Shown here piece after piece: positions 1 to 11,092 of a stretch of DNA of 62,346 nucleotides (the stretch's first letter is position 1; every line of letters begins with the position of its first letter). Below the pieces are notes generated by a model. That model had not been told where the DNA came from. It worked only from the letters and a program-made list of their open reading frames with translations, and did no database searches. This DNA comes from Candidatus Methylaffinis lahnbergensis (GTDB lineage: Bacteria; Pseudomonadota; Alphaproteobacteria; Rhizobiales; Beijerinckiaceae): the NCBI GenBank assembly GCA_002890675.1, contig PEFW01000012.1, positions 1 through 62,346 on the forward strand, given 5' to 3'. A program made the position numbers and the translations under genes.

Positions 1-225
1 CAGACCCTCGAACCCTTCTTCCAAGAAGCGTTCCTGCCGGCGCCAAACGCAAGTCTTGGACTTGCAGGTTCGTCGCATGATCTCGTTCGTGCCGGCCCCA
101 TCGGCCGTGAAGAGAACAATCTCGGCTCGCCACACGTACTTCTGCGCGACATTGCGATCGTCGATGAGATTTTCAAGCCGACGCCGATCGGCCAACGAAA
201 CGGTGATGGATTTTCCTGCGCGCAT
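1..225 (-). pseudogene. IS630-family transposase, N-terminal part (runs off window edge)
   Basis: Reading leftwards from an ATG at 225 there are 75 open codons to the window edge. The translation has the look of the N-terminal helix-turn-helix region of IS630/Tc1-like transposases: ITVSLADRRRLENL near residue 6, then KYVWRAEIVLFTADG, then EIMRRTCKSKTCVWRRQERF. The usual second half with the DDE residues lies outside the window, so I cannot say whether the gene is complete. One departure from the pattern I expect is Cys where Gly is usual before KSKTCVW. It marks the left boundary of the mut region as a place where an insertion sequence has landed. Confidence 0.7.
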
Positions 226-370
226 CGCGCAGACTCGCACATGCCGCAACTCTGGGGAATCCCAATAGGGACTCAAATGTTAGATTTGCTCCACTAGGAA
301 CCTTGGGAGAGTATTTCTCGAAGAGTAGCCAATGAGCTACGTCTTCGAATATTATCCAAAGCGCTCGGCT

Positions 371-386
371 GCGAGCGCGCGCTCGC
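371..386. repeat. 16-bp perfect palindrome upstream of mutA
   Basis: GCGAGCGCGCGCTCGC is self-complementary and ends about 36 bases before the mutA start. It could be an operator or simply GC-rich chance; nothing else in the window repeats it. Confidence 0.35.
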
Positions 387-422
387 GACTCGATCTCAAA
401 TACATGATAACAGAGAGCGCGT

Positions 423-2270
423 ATGGTTGGGATTGCTGAGACTTTGCCGCCCGCCAGCGAGGCGGAGTGGCGGGCGCGCGTCGAACGCGTGCTCGACGGC
501 CGGCCTTTTGAAAGCCTTGTCTCGACGACATTCGAAGCCTTGAAGATCGCGCCGCTTTATCCGCGCGTCACGAGCGAAGGCAGGTGCGCGCTGCGGCAAA
601 AGCCTGGCGCCTGGAAAATCTCGCAACGGATGGATCATCCCGAGCCCGAGACAGCCAACGCGATGGCCCGCGCGGACCTCATTGGGGGCGCCGATGCGCT
701 GACTCTCACCATTTCGCAAGCGGACGCGGCGCGGGGCTTTGGCGTGCGCATCGAGGGCGAGCGCGATCTTGACGCCGCGCTTGCCGGGATTGATCTCGAT
801 CTCATATTGCTTCGCCTCGATGCCGGCGCGCGCGCCCTCGACCTCGCGCCCACGTTTGCTTCGATGGTGCGAAACCGCCGGTTGACTTCGGCTTCGCTCG
901 ATGTGGATTTCGGCCATGATCCGGTTGGGCATCTCGCGCGGACGGGCGTTTTGCCCCCCGGATGCGGCACAGCGGAGATGCACAAACTCTTGCGCGACGC
1001 GGGCTTCGCTGGGCACCTGCTTCTCGCCGATGGGAGGCCTTATCACGAAGCAGGCGCGGGGGAAGCACAAGAACTTGGGTGCGTCATTGCCACGGCTGTT
1101 GAATATCTCCGGCTGCTTGAAGCCAATGGTCTTTCGCTTGAAGATACGCGGAGCGAGATCGCGTTTCTTCTCGCCGCCGACGCCGATGAATTTTTGTCTC
1201 TCGCCAAATTCCGCGCCTTGCGACTTCTCTGGGCGGGCGTTGAGTCAGCCTGCGGCCTGACGCCGAAACCCACGCGCGTCCATGCCGAGACCGCTTTCCG
1301 GATGATGACGAAATATGATCCGTTCGTGAATATCTTACGCACGACAATGGCCGTATTTTGCGCGGGCGTGGATGGCGCGGACGCGATCACCGTCTTGCCC
1401 TTCACTTTGACGCTCGGCCTTCCTGACAATTTCGCGCGGCGCATCGCGCGCAACACGCAGCTTATTTTGATCCATGAGGCGAAGCTTGCGAAAGTCGCCG
1501 ATCCAGCGGCCGGCGCCGGAAGTTTCGAGGCCTTGACGGAAGAACTCTGCGCGCGCGCGTGGAGCCTATTCCAAAAATTCGAGGCGCAAGGCGGCATGAT
1601 CGCAAGTCTTCGAGCGGGCGTGCCGCAAAGGGAGATCGCCGCGGCGGCGGCCGCGCGGCGCGACGCCATCGCGCAACGCACCCTTGCGATCACCGGGACG
1701 AGCACATTTCCTCTTCTTGGCGAGGCGCCGGTCGACGTGCTCGAACCAGCTCCCGCCAGGGTCAATGAGAGCCCCGCGGCGGGAGACTGCGTTCCCCTGC
1801 CCTCGCGGCGCGACGCGGAACCTTACGAGAGCTTGCGCGCGGCTTCGGAAGAGCAATTCCGCAAAACCGGACAGCGGCCGAAAATATTTCTCGCAAATCT
1901 CGGGAGGCCGCAAGGCTTCGCGACGGCCTCGGCATACGCCGCGAATTTTTTCGCGGCGGCGGGGATTGAGGCTGCGAGCAATGAGGGATTCGAGACGCCG
2001 CAAGAGGCGGCCGATGCGTTCCGCGCTTCGGGCTGTAAGATCGCTTGTATTTGCGCGCCGGCGATGGTTTCTACGGACGCATTGATCGACGCGGCCAGGC
2101 GGCTGCGCGAAGCGGGAGCGGCGCGCATTTACCTCGCGGGTCGCGAGCCAGAAGTGGCAGAAACGGCTTTGCTTGAGGCTGGGGTTGCAGAATTGATTTG
2201 CGCTGGTAGCGATACCCTGGCTATTCTCGAAGATACGCTCGCTGTGGCTCTTAGAGAACGGCAGAGCTAG
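423..2270 (+). CDS. mutA: Methylmalonyl-CoA mutase small (beta) subunit
   Basis: 615 aa. With MutB it forms the heterodimeric adenosylcobalamin enzyme that interconverts (R)-methylmalonyl-CoA and succinyl-CoA in propionate and branched-chain degradation. Residues about 30-430 form the mutase TIM-barrel-like part (for example ARADLIGGADALTLTIS, and FRMMTKYDPFVNILRTT). Residues about 475-610 are the flavodoxin-like C-terminal domain (PKIFLANLGRPQGFATAS). Where the catalytic subunit has DxHxxG, this domain has LGRPQG, so it should not bind cobalamin; that is normal for small subunits. The start is the ATG at 423 with only a weak purine-rich stretch (AGAGAG) upstream. It probably shares a transcript with the following secreted protein and mutB, all on the plus strand. 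Confidence 0.95.
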   Translation: MVGIAETLPPASEAEWRARVERVLDGRPFESLVSTTFEALKIAPLYPRVTSEGRCALRQKPGAWKISQRMDHPEPETANAMARADLIGGADALTLTISQADAARGFGVRIEGERDLDAALAGIDLDLILLRLDAGARALDLAPTFASMVRNRRLTSASLDVDFGHDPVGHLARTGVLPPGCGTAEMHKLLRDAGFAGHLLLADGRPYHEAGAGEAQELGCVIATAVEYLRLLEANGLSLEDTRSEIAFLLAADADEFLSLAKFRALRLLWAGVESACGLTPKPTRVHAETAFRMMTKYDPFVNILRTTMAVFCAGVDGADAITVLPFTLTLGLPDNFARRIARNTQLILIHEAKLAKVADPAAGAGSFEALTEELCARAWSLFQKFEAQGGMIASLRAGVPQREIAAAAAARRDAIAQRTLAITGTSTFPLLGEAPVDVLEPAPARVNESPAAGDCVPLPSRRDAEPYESLRAASEEQFRKTGQRPKIFLANLGRPQGFATASAYAANFFAAAGIEAASNEGFETPQEAADAFRASGCKIACICAPAMVSTDALIDAARRLREAGAARIYLAGREPEVAETALLEAGVAELICAGSDTLAILEDTLAVALRERQS

Positions 2271-2299
2271 GAGGCACATAATCTGGAGAGGGGAATAAG

Positions 2300-2683
2300 A
2301 TGACGCCGGGAGGAAATTCAAGTCTCGCCGCCGTGCTCATGGGCGCTGCGGCGATCAGCGCGGCGCAGGCGCAAGACGGGGTCGCGATGCGGCTAAATCA
2401 CGATGGCATTTACGCAGTGAATATCGTCACGCAACAGGGAAGCTGCAACAGGGACTATCATTGGATGATCGCGGTATCCGGCGGGCGCGTCAGCTCAGCG
2501 GGGGACACGCCAATGGCAGCCTCCGGCCAGATCAATCAACGCGGCATTGTGGACTTGGCGTTCCGGCGCTTCGGCCAGGTCGCCAAGGTTATCGGAAAGC
2601 TCGCAATGGGGTCTGGCTCGGGCACCTGGTCGTCAAAGACGATGCAATGCGCCGGTTCTTGGCAGGCCACAAGGCAGGGCTGA
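2300..2683 (+). CDS. Small secreted protein, unknown function
   Basis: 127 aa. Residues 1-24 look like a signal peptide (ALMGAAAISAAQAQ-type end). The mature part contains spaced Gly/Trp and two Cys (GSCNRDYHW near 49, MQCAGSW near 116), the pattern GxGTWSxxxxxCxGxWxAxR that I associate with small exported proteins common in Rhizobiales. The Cys pair could form a disulfide. A good purine-rich ribosome-binding site (GAGAGGGGAATAAG) precedes the ATG. It lies between mutA and mutB, but nothing in the sequence ties it to cobalamin or propionate metabolism. Confidence 0.75.
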   Translation: MTPGGNSSLAAVLMGAAAISAAQAQDGVAMRLNHDGIYAVNIVTQQGSCNRDYHWMIAVSGGRVSSAGDTPMAASGQINQRGIVDLAFRRFGQVAKVIGKLAMGSGSGTWSSKTMQCAGSWQATRQG

Positions 2684-2778
2684 CTGGCCGCTAAGGCAAT
2701 CAGGCTTGCCGCGCTCTCGCTAATTCCACAAATCGCGCGAACCCACCGGAAAACAAGAGGTTCTGGCCTCTTTCCAAA

Positions 2779-2905
2779 GGGGACCGGCGGGATCGGGACT
2801 GGGCGCCGGCGGCGCCGGATTGTATCGTTGCGCGGTCTGGAGCCGTGTTCCTTGCGGGAATGCAATAAAGCCAGGCGGACGCCCTACTTCAATCGCTGCG
2901 CCGAG
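2779..2905 (-). pseudogene. C-terminal remnant of a DUF2155-type gene
   Basis: On the minus strand this stretch encodes LGAAIEVGRPPGFIAFPQG followed by R-x-x-TAQRY and a Pro/Ala/Asp-rich tail. It matches residue for residue the end of the intact DUF2155 protein at 30108-30833 (LGQPIEVEPPPGFIPAPQG, then R-x-x-TQRY). No upstream DUF2155 domain is present here. It is a roughly 40-codon scrap in the 347-base gap before mutB, with stop codons and no plausible start of its own. The rest of this gap shows nothing recognisable. Confidence 0.7.
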
Positions 2906-3030
2906 TGGGGTGACTCCGCGTCCGGCTGTCCTTGAGGTGGTTCCACAACATGCGGTTGGCGCATAAGATGGTCGGCTCGCGCGGCCAAACACCACTCAGG
3001 GGGTATGATTGGCGCCGCGAAGGCTGCCCC

Positions 3031-5190
<2,160 letters not shown>

Positions 5191-5226
5191 CAAGCGCCGA
5201 TAGATCGTTGGCTTGCGCCAACGGGG

Positions 5227-5415
5227 TCATTTTTTGTTGCGCCGAAGCCAATGCTCGACCCAAGGCAATTGGGCGAGGGCAACGAACCAGCTGAGCTCAT
5301 AGCGGTCCGTTAGAATAATGAAAACGATGCCGCCAACCGTCAAGCCAAGACTAATGCCGATGATGCCTTGGCGGCTTTTGAGGTAACGGATGATCGCTTT
5401 GTCTCTCTCTAACAT
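5227..5415 (-). CDS. Small membrane protein, unknown
   Basis: 62 aa: a charged N-terminus (MLERDKAIIRYLKSRQ), one clear membrane helix at residues about 17-36 (GIIGISLGLTVGGIVFII), a second amphipathic or short hydrophobic stretch (WFVALAQLPWVEHW) and a basic end (RRNKK). By the positive-inside rule the N-terminus should be cytoplasmic. I do not recognise a family. It is convergent with mutB, with 36 bases between the stops. The coding call rests on the membrane-like composition and the coherent reading frame. Confidence 0.55.
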   Translation of the reverse strand: MLERDKAIIRYLKSRQGIIGISLGLTVGGIVFIILTDRYELSWFVALAQLPWVEHWLRRNKK

Positions 5416-5443
5416 GTGGCAAGCCTGCTATTCACCGGTCTAG

Positions 5444-5509
5444 AGCCTGTTTCAATAACTGCGTAGAACCTTTGTCCTCATCCTTAGGAGGCGGCTTTTG
5501 AAACAGGCT
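5444..5509. repeat. Inverted repeat of the Rhizobiales intergenic-palindrome kind
   Basis: Arms AGCCTGTTTCAA (5444-5455) and TTGAAACAGGCT (5498-5509) are exact 12-bp inverse complements. Between them lies GTCCTCATCCTTAGGAGG, which resembles the CCTCATCC..GGAGG core of short palindromic repeats I know from many Rhizobiales intergenic regions. It is probably a non-coding mobile repeat or its remnant. The rest of the gap 5416-5736 shows nothing I can name. Confidence 0.6.
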
Positions 5510-5736
5510 TGAGCGCAGTGTAGACGGTTAGGAGAGCTCAGTGAAGAGGGAGCAGCGGCTGAGCTTCCCCCCGTATCGACGTCCAGCAATAGCGCGGCAA
5601 TGGCGCGATCGCGTATCCGAAAATTCGACTCTCCGCAAAAAGCCGATGCAGCTCCGCCCGCCCGCTCGCCGGATCGCGCAGACGAGTGTGTAGAGGCGCT
5701 ATCCGTGCGAACGCCACGCTGCATGGCGGCGGAACC

Positions 5737-6177
5737 CTACCAAACCCCGGTGTTGGGCATGGACGCCCAAGGCTCGCGCTTCGGCAAGGGCGCGCCCTGT
5801 TGCAAAAGCTCGATTGAAATATTGTCCGGCGAGCGGATAAAGGCCATCGCGCCATCGCGCGGCGGCCGGTTGATGGTGAGGCCGGCCTTCATGAGCCTGT
5901 CGCATATTGCGTAAATATCCTCGACGGCGAATGCTAGATGACCGAAGTTGCGGCCGCCAGCATAGATTTCCTTGTCCCAATTATGGGTCAGTTCGATGAG
6001 CGGCGACTTAAATATCGCGGCGCGGTCCATGTCACCCGGCGCGGCGAGATACACGAGCGTGTAACGGCCAGCATCGTTGTCGATTCGCCGCGTCTCGACG
6101 AGCCCGAGCTTATTGACGTAGAAATCGAGCGACTGCTTAAGATCCGCGACGCGGACCATCGTATGCAAATATTCCAT
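5737..6177 (-). CDS. gloA: Lactoylglutathione lyase (glyoxalase I)
   Basis: 146 aa, typical bacterial GloA length. It isomerises the hemithioacetal of methylglyoxal and glutathione to S-lactoylglutathione in the cytosol. It is a two-module VOC-fold protein. Visible metal-ligand positions are His5 (EYLHTMVRV), Glu in [10 protein letters not shown], His in [11 protein letters not shown] and Glu in ISIELLQ; the loop [17 protein letters not shown] is characteristic of GloA. The start ATG at 6177 follows GGAGGAAG. It is divergent from the cation transporter gene, with about 150 bases between the starts. Confidence 0.93.
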   Translation of the reverse strand: MEYLHTMVRVADLKQSLDFYVNKLGLVETRRIDNDAGRYTLVYLAAPGDMDRAAIFKSPLIELTHNWDKEIYAGGRNFGHLAFAVEDIYAICDRLMKAGLTINRPPRDGAMAFIRSPDNISIELLQQGAPLPKREPWASMPNTGVW

Positions 6178-6334
6178 GATCTTCCTCCTTCACCCTATGC
6201 CGGCGGTCGAGGCCGGGCGTCGTGCAACCAAACGCGTACCCTTCGTTTGCCATGGTATATAGCATTGACGCGCGGCCTTGCCGCGCCGCCTATTAACTTG
6301 TGCTTGAGTTGAACGTCCGATAAGTGGGACTTCC

Positions 6335-7738
6335 GTGGCCGCAGAACGGGAAGCGTCGATGGACGAGGCCAACCGGCTGAAGGAGAGGGCGGCGCTTGCC
6401 TCGATCGCGGTGAGCGCGTTGATGACGGCGGCAAAATTCGCCGCCGGGCTTGCCTCGGGCTCGCTCGCGGTCCTCTCCGAGGCTGGCCATAATCTCGCCG
6501 ATGTGGCAACCACCGCCCTCACCTATTTCGCGATACGGATCGCGAACAAGCCCGCCGACGAGGAGCATCAATTCGGCCATGCCAAGGTCGAGGCATTGGC
6601 CGCCCTGGTCGAAACCGGGTTCTTGTTCGCGCTTGCCGTTTTTATCCTGATCGAGGCGATTAAGCGGCTTACGGGCAACGACACAATAATCGAGGCCAAT
6701 CCTTTCGTTTTTGGGGTTTTGATCGTCTCGATCATCGTCGATTTGGTGCGTTGGCGTTCGCTGAAACGGATCGCCGCGACGACGAAAAGCGACGCGCTCG
6801 CCGCCGACGCGTTGCATTTTTCGAGCGATATCGTCAGCTCCGCCCTGGCGCTCTGCGGGATCGCCGCCGCGCGTTACGGCTATCCGCAAGGCGACGCCCT
6901 GGCGGCCTTGGGGCTTGCACTTTTCATCGCAGTGGCGGGCCTCAAGATCGGCCGGCGCACCGTCAATACGCTCGTTGACGCGGCGCCGAAGGGCCTTGCC
7001 TCGCAAATCAGGTCGCTCGCGCAGTCCGTTCCGGGCGTGGTCAAGGTAGAGACGCTCCGGCTGCGTCCGGCCGGAGCCGAGGTGTTCGGCGAAATCGCGA
7101 TCACCGTGTCGCGGACCTTGCCGCTTGAAAAAGCCGCCGCGATCGAAGCGAATGTTGCGGCCGCGATCGCCGCCCAGCATCCCGAAGTCGCCGTCACGGT
7201 CGCGGCGCAGCCGATCGCCCTCGACGACGAAACGATTCTCGAACGCGTTCTTCTGATCGCCGCCAAACGCCGCGTTCCGGTTCATCACGTGACCATGCAG
7301 GAAATCGAGGGGCGGACCGCGATCAGTTTCGACGTCGAACTCGACGGCCGCATGACCCATGGCAGTGCGCATGAGATCGTCTCCGGTCTGGAGAGCGAGG
7401 TCGGCCGCGAACTCGGCCCCGGCATTGAAGTCGAGACCCACATCGAGCCGCTGGAGCCTCGCCCGTTGCGAGGCCACGACGCGCCGCCGGCGACACGCGC
7501 GGAAATCGCTCGTGCACTCGCGAAAATGGTATCCGGAACGGGACCAATTCGGGATGTGCACGGCGTCAGGGTGAGGACAACGCCGGATGGTTTGGTCGTC
7601 AATTACCATTGCCGGGTCAGCCCTTACCTCAGCGTCGATGAAGTGCATGAACGCGTCGACGAGCTCGACCGGAAAATGCGCGCCGCCTTCACGGGCATCG
7701 TCAGAATCGTCGGCCACGCCGAGCCGTTGCGCGCATGA
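6335..7738 (+). CDS. Cation diffusion facilitator family transporter
   Basis: 467 aa inner-membrane metal/proton antiporter. The N-terminal half has about six membrane helices and both HxxxD metal sites: GHNLAD (helix 2, near residue 53) and ALHFSSD (helix 5, near residue 163), plus the hallmark PADEEHQFGHAKVEALAAL. A cytoplasmic dimerisation domain follows (VPGVVKVETLRLRPAG). About 150 further residues form a second similar module rich in His and Glu, so it is longer than the usual ~300 aa. Zn, Fe or Mn are possible substrates. Start: GTG at 6335, or ATG at 6359 (MDEANRLKERA), which may be the true one. The stop overlaps the next start (ATGA). Confidence 0.9.
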   Translation: MAAEREASMDEANRLKERAALASIAVSALMTAAKFAAGLASGSLAVLSEAGHNLADVATTALTYFAIRIANKPADEEHQFGHAKVEALAALVETGFLFALAVFILIEAIKRLTGNDTIIEANPFVFGVLIVSIIVDLVRWRSLKRIAATTKSDALAADALHFSSDIVSSALALCGIAAARYGYPQGDALAALGLALFIAVAGLKIGRRTVNTLVDAAPKGLASQIRSLAQSVPGVVKVETLRLRPAGAEVFGEIAITVSRTLPLEKAAAIEANVAAAIAAQHPEVAVTVAAQPIALDDETILERVLLIAAKRRVPVHHVTMQEIEGRTAISFDVELDGRMTHGSAHEIVSGLESEVGRELGPGIEVETHIEPLEPRPLRGHDAPPATRAEIARALAKMVSGTGPIRDVHGVRVRTTPDGLVVNYHCRVSPYLSVDEVHERVDELDRKMRAAFTGIVRIVGHAEPLRA

Positions 7739-9045
7739 GCGAAGATCCCCCCGCTTCGCTCCCGCCCTTTGCCATGCTCGCCTCCTTGTTGCGGGCGCGC
7801 CGCTTCGCGGGTTTGTTCTGGTGCCAGTTTTTTTCCGTCTTCAACGATAATTTCGTGCGCAACATGTTCGCCACGCTGATCCTGTTCCGGCTCGGCGAAA
7901 CGGAGGCTGGCCCGTTGATCACCCTCGCGCTTGGCACTTTCATGGCTCCCTCGCTTTTCCTCTCGGGGCTTGGCGGAGAAATGGCGGATGCGCATGACAA
8001 AGCTTGGATCGCGCGGCGGCTCAAACTAGCTGAACTAGGGGTCCAGCTTGTCGCGGCCGCGGGTCTATGGCTTTCCTCCTTGCCGCTACTTTTTACTGCG
8101 CTGTTTGGGCTCGGAGTCATCTCGGCTTTGTTCGGCCCGGTCAAATACGGGATCCTTCCCGACCTTCTGGCGAAAGAGGAACTCCTTGCCGGCAATGCCC
8201 TCGTCGAGGCGGCCACATTCATCGCCATCTTTTTGGGCCTGATCGCGGGCGGCCTGTCCGTCATGGGACGCAGGCCGGAAGGTACCGTCCTGCAGCTTGT
8301 GGCAATCGCCATCGCCTGCTTCGGCGCTAGTCTCTTTATTCCCCCGGTAAGGCGCGCCGCGCCCGATCTTCGCGCGAACGTCAATGTCTTCGCCTCGACA
8401 TGGGCGTTCCTTCGCGAAATCGCGCACGATCCAATCCTCTGGACAAGGAGCGTGGCGGTCTCCTGGTTCTGGATGAGCGGCGCCGTGGCCATTTCGCTAG
8501 TGCCGGTCTTGGTCCGCAACAAGACCGGCGGCGGCATTGAGGTCGAAACGGCGTTGACCGCGTTGTTCGCGCTCGGCATCGGGACCGGCGCGATTGCCGC
8601 GGCGGTGATCGCGCGCGGGCGCATTTATTTGAAGCCGGTCCCTTTCGCCGCCCTCGGTTTGGCGGCTTTTCTGATCGATCTTGGCGCGGCCACATTCTTC
8701 CTTCCGGTGGCGACGGCGGACGTGGGGCTCTCCGAATTCTTTTCGTCAGTGGCCGGTATCCGCATCGCCTGCGATGTCGTGGGCCTCGCCAGCTCCGGCG
8801 CGCTTTTCGTCGTCCCCTTGTTTACCGCGATCCAGGCGGATGCTCCGAAGGAAAGACGCGCCAGGATTGTCGGCGGCGTGAATATTTTGAACTCGGCTTT
8901 CATGGTTTTGGGGGCGTTCGCGACCGCCGTGCTGCAAAGCCGGAGCGTCGGCGTGACCGAGCCGGTGCTCCTCGCCGGTCTTGGGGTTTTGAATCTCGGC
9001 GTGGCTTTTTATGTGCGGAAGTCCGCGGCGCAATTCGCGGCCTGA
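7735..9045 (+). CDS. MFS transporter, lysophospholipid-flippase (LplT/Aas-like) type
   Basis: 436 aa, about 12 membrane helices. The N-terminal FWCQFFSVFNDNFVRNMFATL and the loop GEMADAHDKAWIARRLK are typical of the MFS domain that in many Rhizobiales is fused to acyltransferase and AMP-binding domains (Aas-like proteins of about 1,100 aa). Here the protein ends straight after the last membrane helix (FYVRKSAAQFAA), so only the transporter is present. It is translationally coupled to the upstream cation transporter by the ATGA overlap. A 3'-terminal fragment of a near-identical gene lies 2 kb downstream at 10925-11048. Transport of lysophospholipid is inferred from the family only. Confidence 0.8.
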   Translation: MSEDPPASLPPFAMLASLLRARRFAGLFWCQFFSVFNDNFVRNMFATLILFRLGETEAGPLITLALGTFMAPSLFLSGLGGEMADAHDKAWIARRLKLAELGVQLVAAAGLWLSSLPLLFTALFGLGVISALFGPVKYGILPDLLAKEELLAGNALVEAATFIAIFLGLIAGGLSVMGRRPEGTVLQLVAIAIACFGASLFIPPVRRAAPDLRANVNVFASTWAFLREIAHDPILWTRSVAVSWFWMSGAVAISLVPVLVRNKTGGGIEVETALTALFALGIGTGAIAAAVIARGRIYLKPVPFAALGLAAFLIDLGAATFFLPVATADVGLSEFFSSVAGIRIACDVVGLASSGALFVVPLFTAIQADAPKERRARIVGGVNILNSAFMVLGAFATAVLQSRSVGVTEPVLLAGLGVLNLGVAFYVRKSAAQFAA

Positions 9046-9169
9046 CAGCCTCGTTCCGGGGCGCAAACCTCGGTATGGGGAATATTCGGAGTACACTGTT
9101 TTGAAACGGAGCCACCCTTTCTCGGTACAAGTGGATTGTGCGGCGCAGATTCGCATAAAGCGACTTTCA

Positions 9170-9201
9170 CCCCGCATCGGCAACGGCTAGCCCGTGCGGG
9201 G
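9170..9201. repeat. Stem-loop downstream of the MFS gene
   Basis: CCCCGCA (9170-9176) pairs with TGCGGGG (9195-9201) around an 18-nt loop. There is no T-run after it, so a factor-independent terminator is uncertain. The surrounding gap 9046-9363 has nothing else recognisable. Confidence 0.35.
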
Positions 9202-9363
9202 ATGACGACATGAAAATGCTATTTTTGAATGGCTCGATACAACATGGATCAAACATCCACGCGACGAGGCTGAGACCGGCATTGCGCGCAGACTCGCACG
9301 CGGGACATTCTCGGCTATTTGGTGCTTCTGGCGGCGCTTTTTTCGAGAAGGAGACGAGGTAAG

Positions 9364-10722
9364 ATGGCGACCTTTGACGAGCTCATTCAGGAAATCGACT
9401 CGCGATATTGTCTCGGGGCTAAGGCCGGCCCGCTTGTTCACGAGACACTCGGCCTGATCTCTGGACAGCCTGGCGGTATGGACGGCTTCCTCGATAGGTT
9501 CAAGGCCGCCGGGTTCGCCGTCGAAGTTGGTTCCTGGTCAGGACCTGAGCCCGTGCCTCTTTCGGGGCACGAGGTAGAGCAAGCGCTAGGCAGCGACGTT
9601 ATTAGCGAGATTGCCAATAAAGTCGATGTAAACCAAAGCTTCGCCAGAACCATTTTGGGCGATGCAATACCCAAAATCATCGTCCTGCTGGCACAGGGCG
9701 CAGCTGTCCCGCCGGCAATTCCTGCTTCGCCATCGAGTATCCTCGTCAAGGCCATCCCGCTATCGTCCTCCCCCGTCGAGGAAATTACGCCGCATGGAAC
9801 AGAGCAAATTCGACCGAGCGGAACAGACCACTTTGCCGCCGCTCCGCGAAGAGTGAAACCGCGTTTCAAACAGCTCTTCGCCTATAGTTCGTACGCGGCC
9901 CTGGCAGCTTGCCTTTTTGGTTTGGCGGGGGCGGCGGGGTCATATTTCTACGGTGATCAGTGGCCGTTTAACGCCCTCAACCCGCCGCCCGCCCCGGCTG
10001 TCGTGTCGCAAGAGCGCGTGCAGCGTACCGAGATGCTCCGCACGGCGCAAAAAATGGGCGATGACATTCAAGCCCTCAAAGCCGACGTTGAGGCTTTGCG
10101 TGCCGCGCAGAGCCAGTCCGGGACGGATGCCACCGCGCTCGAAGACCTGAAGACGCGTCTCGAAACGGTGAAGACCGAAACCGGCGCCTCGATCGCCGAG
10201 CTTGCGGGTAAGGTCGAACAGATGCAGCGAGACCCCACGGCGATACTTTCCCAAGTTATCGAACGGCTCGATCGCATTGAACACCAGATCGCGCCGCCAC
10301 AGGCTACGGCATCACTTGGCGCCTCCTCGGCACCAGGAACGGCAGCCGCTCGGAAACCGGCGCAAATTGCCGTTGCGCCGGCAAAGCCGCCGCTTGAAGA
10401 CGCGCATGGACAAAGAAAAATAGGCGGGCGCCACGACGCGTTCGATCCATCCCAAAATCCCAACGCCCCGGGAGTTCCCCGCCCGCTCGGAAGCCTTGCA
10501 CCGGCCGCGAACACGCCGCAATTGATCACGAACTGGGTTGTCCGTGATGTTTACGCCGGGGTCGCTGTCGTCGAGAGTCCGCACGGCTCGATGGAGGTTG
10601 CGCCGGGAGAACTCATTCCCGGTGCCGGCACGGTGAAATCGATCGAAAGGCGCGGCCGCGGCTGGATCGTGATCACGAGCCGTGGTCTGATCGATTCCGC
10701 CCGCGACAGTTACCGGCCCTGA
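9364..10722 (+). CDS. YidB-like domain protein with membrane anchor and coiled coil
   Basis: 452 aa. Residues 1-115 resemble the YidB/DUF937 family: a Gly/Leu-rich first segment (GGMDGFLDRFKAAGFAVEVGSW), then LSGHEVEQALG and a C-terminal part before IPKIIVLLAQG. A single membrane helix spans about 174-197 (YAALAACLFGLAGAAGSYFY). Residues about 220-310 are coiled-coil-like (ALEDLKTRLETVKTETG), then a Pro/Ala-rich linker and a compact C-terminal domain from about 385 (VAVVESPHGSMEVAPGELIPG) likely in the periplasm. The ATG at 9364 has a good AAGGAGACGAGG site. It is flanked by the MFS gene and a duplicated scrap of it, so it may have arrived with a rearrangement. Function unknown. Confidence 0.75.
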   Translation: MATFDELIQEIDSRYCLGAKAGPLVHETLGLISGQPGGMDGFLDRFKAAGFAVEVGSWSGPEPVPLSGHEVEQALGSDVISEIANKVDVNQSFARTILGDAIPKIIVLLAQGAAVPPAIPASPSSILVKAIPLSSSPVEEITPHGTEQIRPSGTDHFAAAPRRVKPRFKQLFAYSSYAALAACLFGLAGAAGSYFYGDQWPFNALNPPPAPAVVSQERVQRTEMLRTAQKMGDDIQALKADVEALRAAQSQSGTDATALEDLKTRLETVKTETGASIAELAGKVEQMQRDPTAILSQVIERLDRIEHQIAPPQATASLGASSAPGTAAARKPAQIAVAPAKPPLEDAHGQRKIGGRHDAFDPSQNPNAPGVPRPLGSLAPAANTPQLITNWVVRDVYAGVAVVESPHGSMEVAPGELIPGAGTVKSIERRGRGWIVITSRGLIDSARDSYRP

Positions 10723-10924
10723 TACCCAGCGCGCTTTTCGCCTCGTTGATAGGCCTTCAACGCCAGCTCGATCGATGACACAACATGAATTAGACTAGCG
10801 CGGTCACGACGGCGGCGACTGGGCGGGAAGGTCATGGTATGCCTGATAAAGTTCCTCTGCGGGCGCCAAGAACTCGTTTGGCATAACGCCATGTGGACAG
10901 ACCATTGGGGGTACTCGCGACTGC

Positions 10925-11048
10925 CGGGCCGCAAAGCCGGATGTTCGGCGTGAGCGAGCCGGTGCTCCTCGCCGCTCTCGGGGTTTTGAACCTCGGCGCG
11001 GCTTTTTATGTGCGGAAGGCCCCTGTGCCCTTGATTGACACCAGTTGA
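10925..11048 (+). pseudogene. 3' fragment of an Aas/LplT-like MFS gene (duplicate)
   Basis: The frame reads MFGVSEPVLLAALGVLNLG then AAFYVRKAPVPLIDTS and stops at 11046. It mirrors the end of the intact MFS gene (8930-9030: SVGVTEPVLLAGLGVLNLG, then VAFYVRK), with close to 90 per cent base identity over about 95 bases. No start or upstream MFS sequence exists here, so it is a scar. The rest of the gap 10723-11092 shows nothing else. Confidence 0.8.
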
Positions 11049-11092
11049 TCGCAGACGCGGTCCGGCAAGCCAAGCGCTCGCCCGCGCGCCTT

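Noticed and set aside
10770..10800. Short similarity to 9225-9265 as another direct repeat around the YidB-like gene
   Set aside because: Only scattered matches (ACAACATG, TCGAT) with gaps; not distinguishable from chance by eye, and the order relative to the MFS fragments differs.
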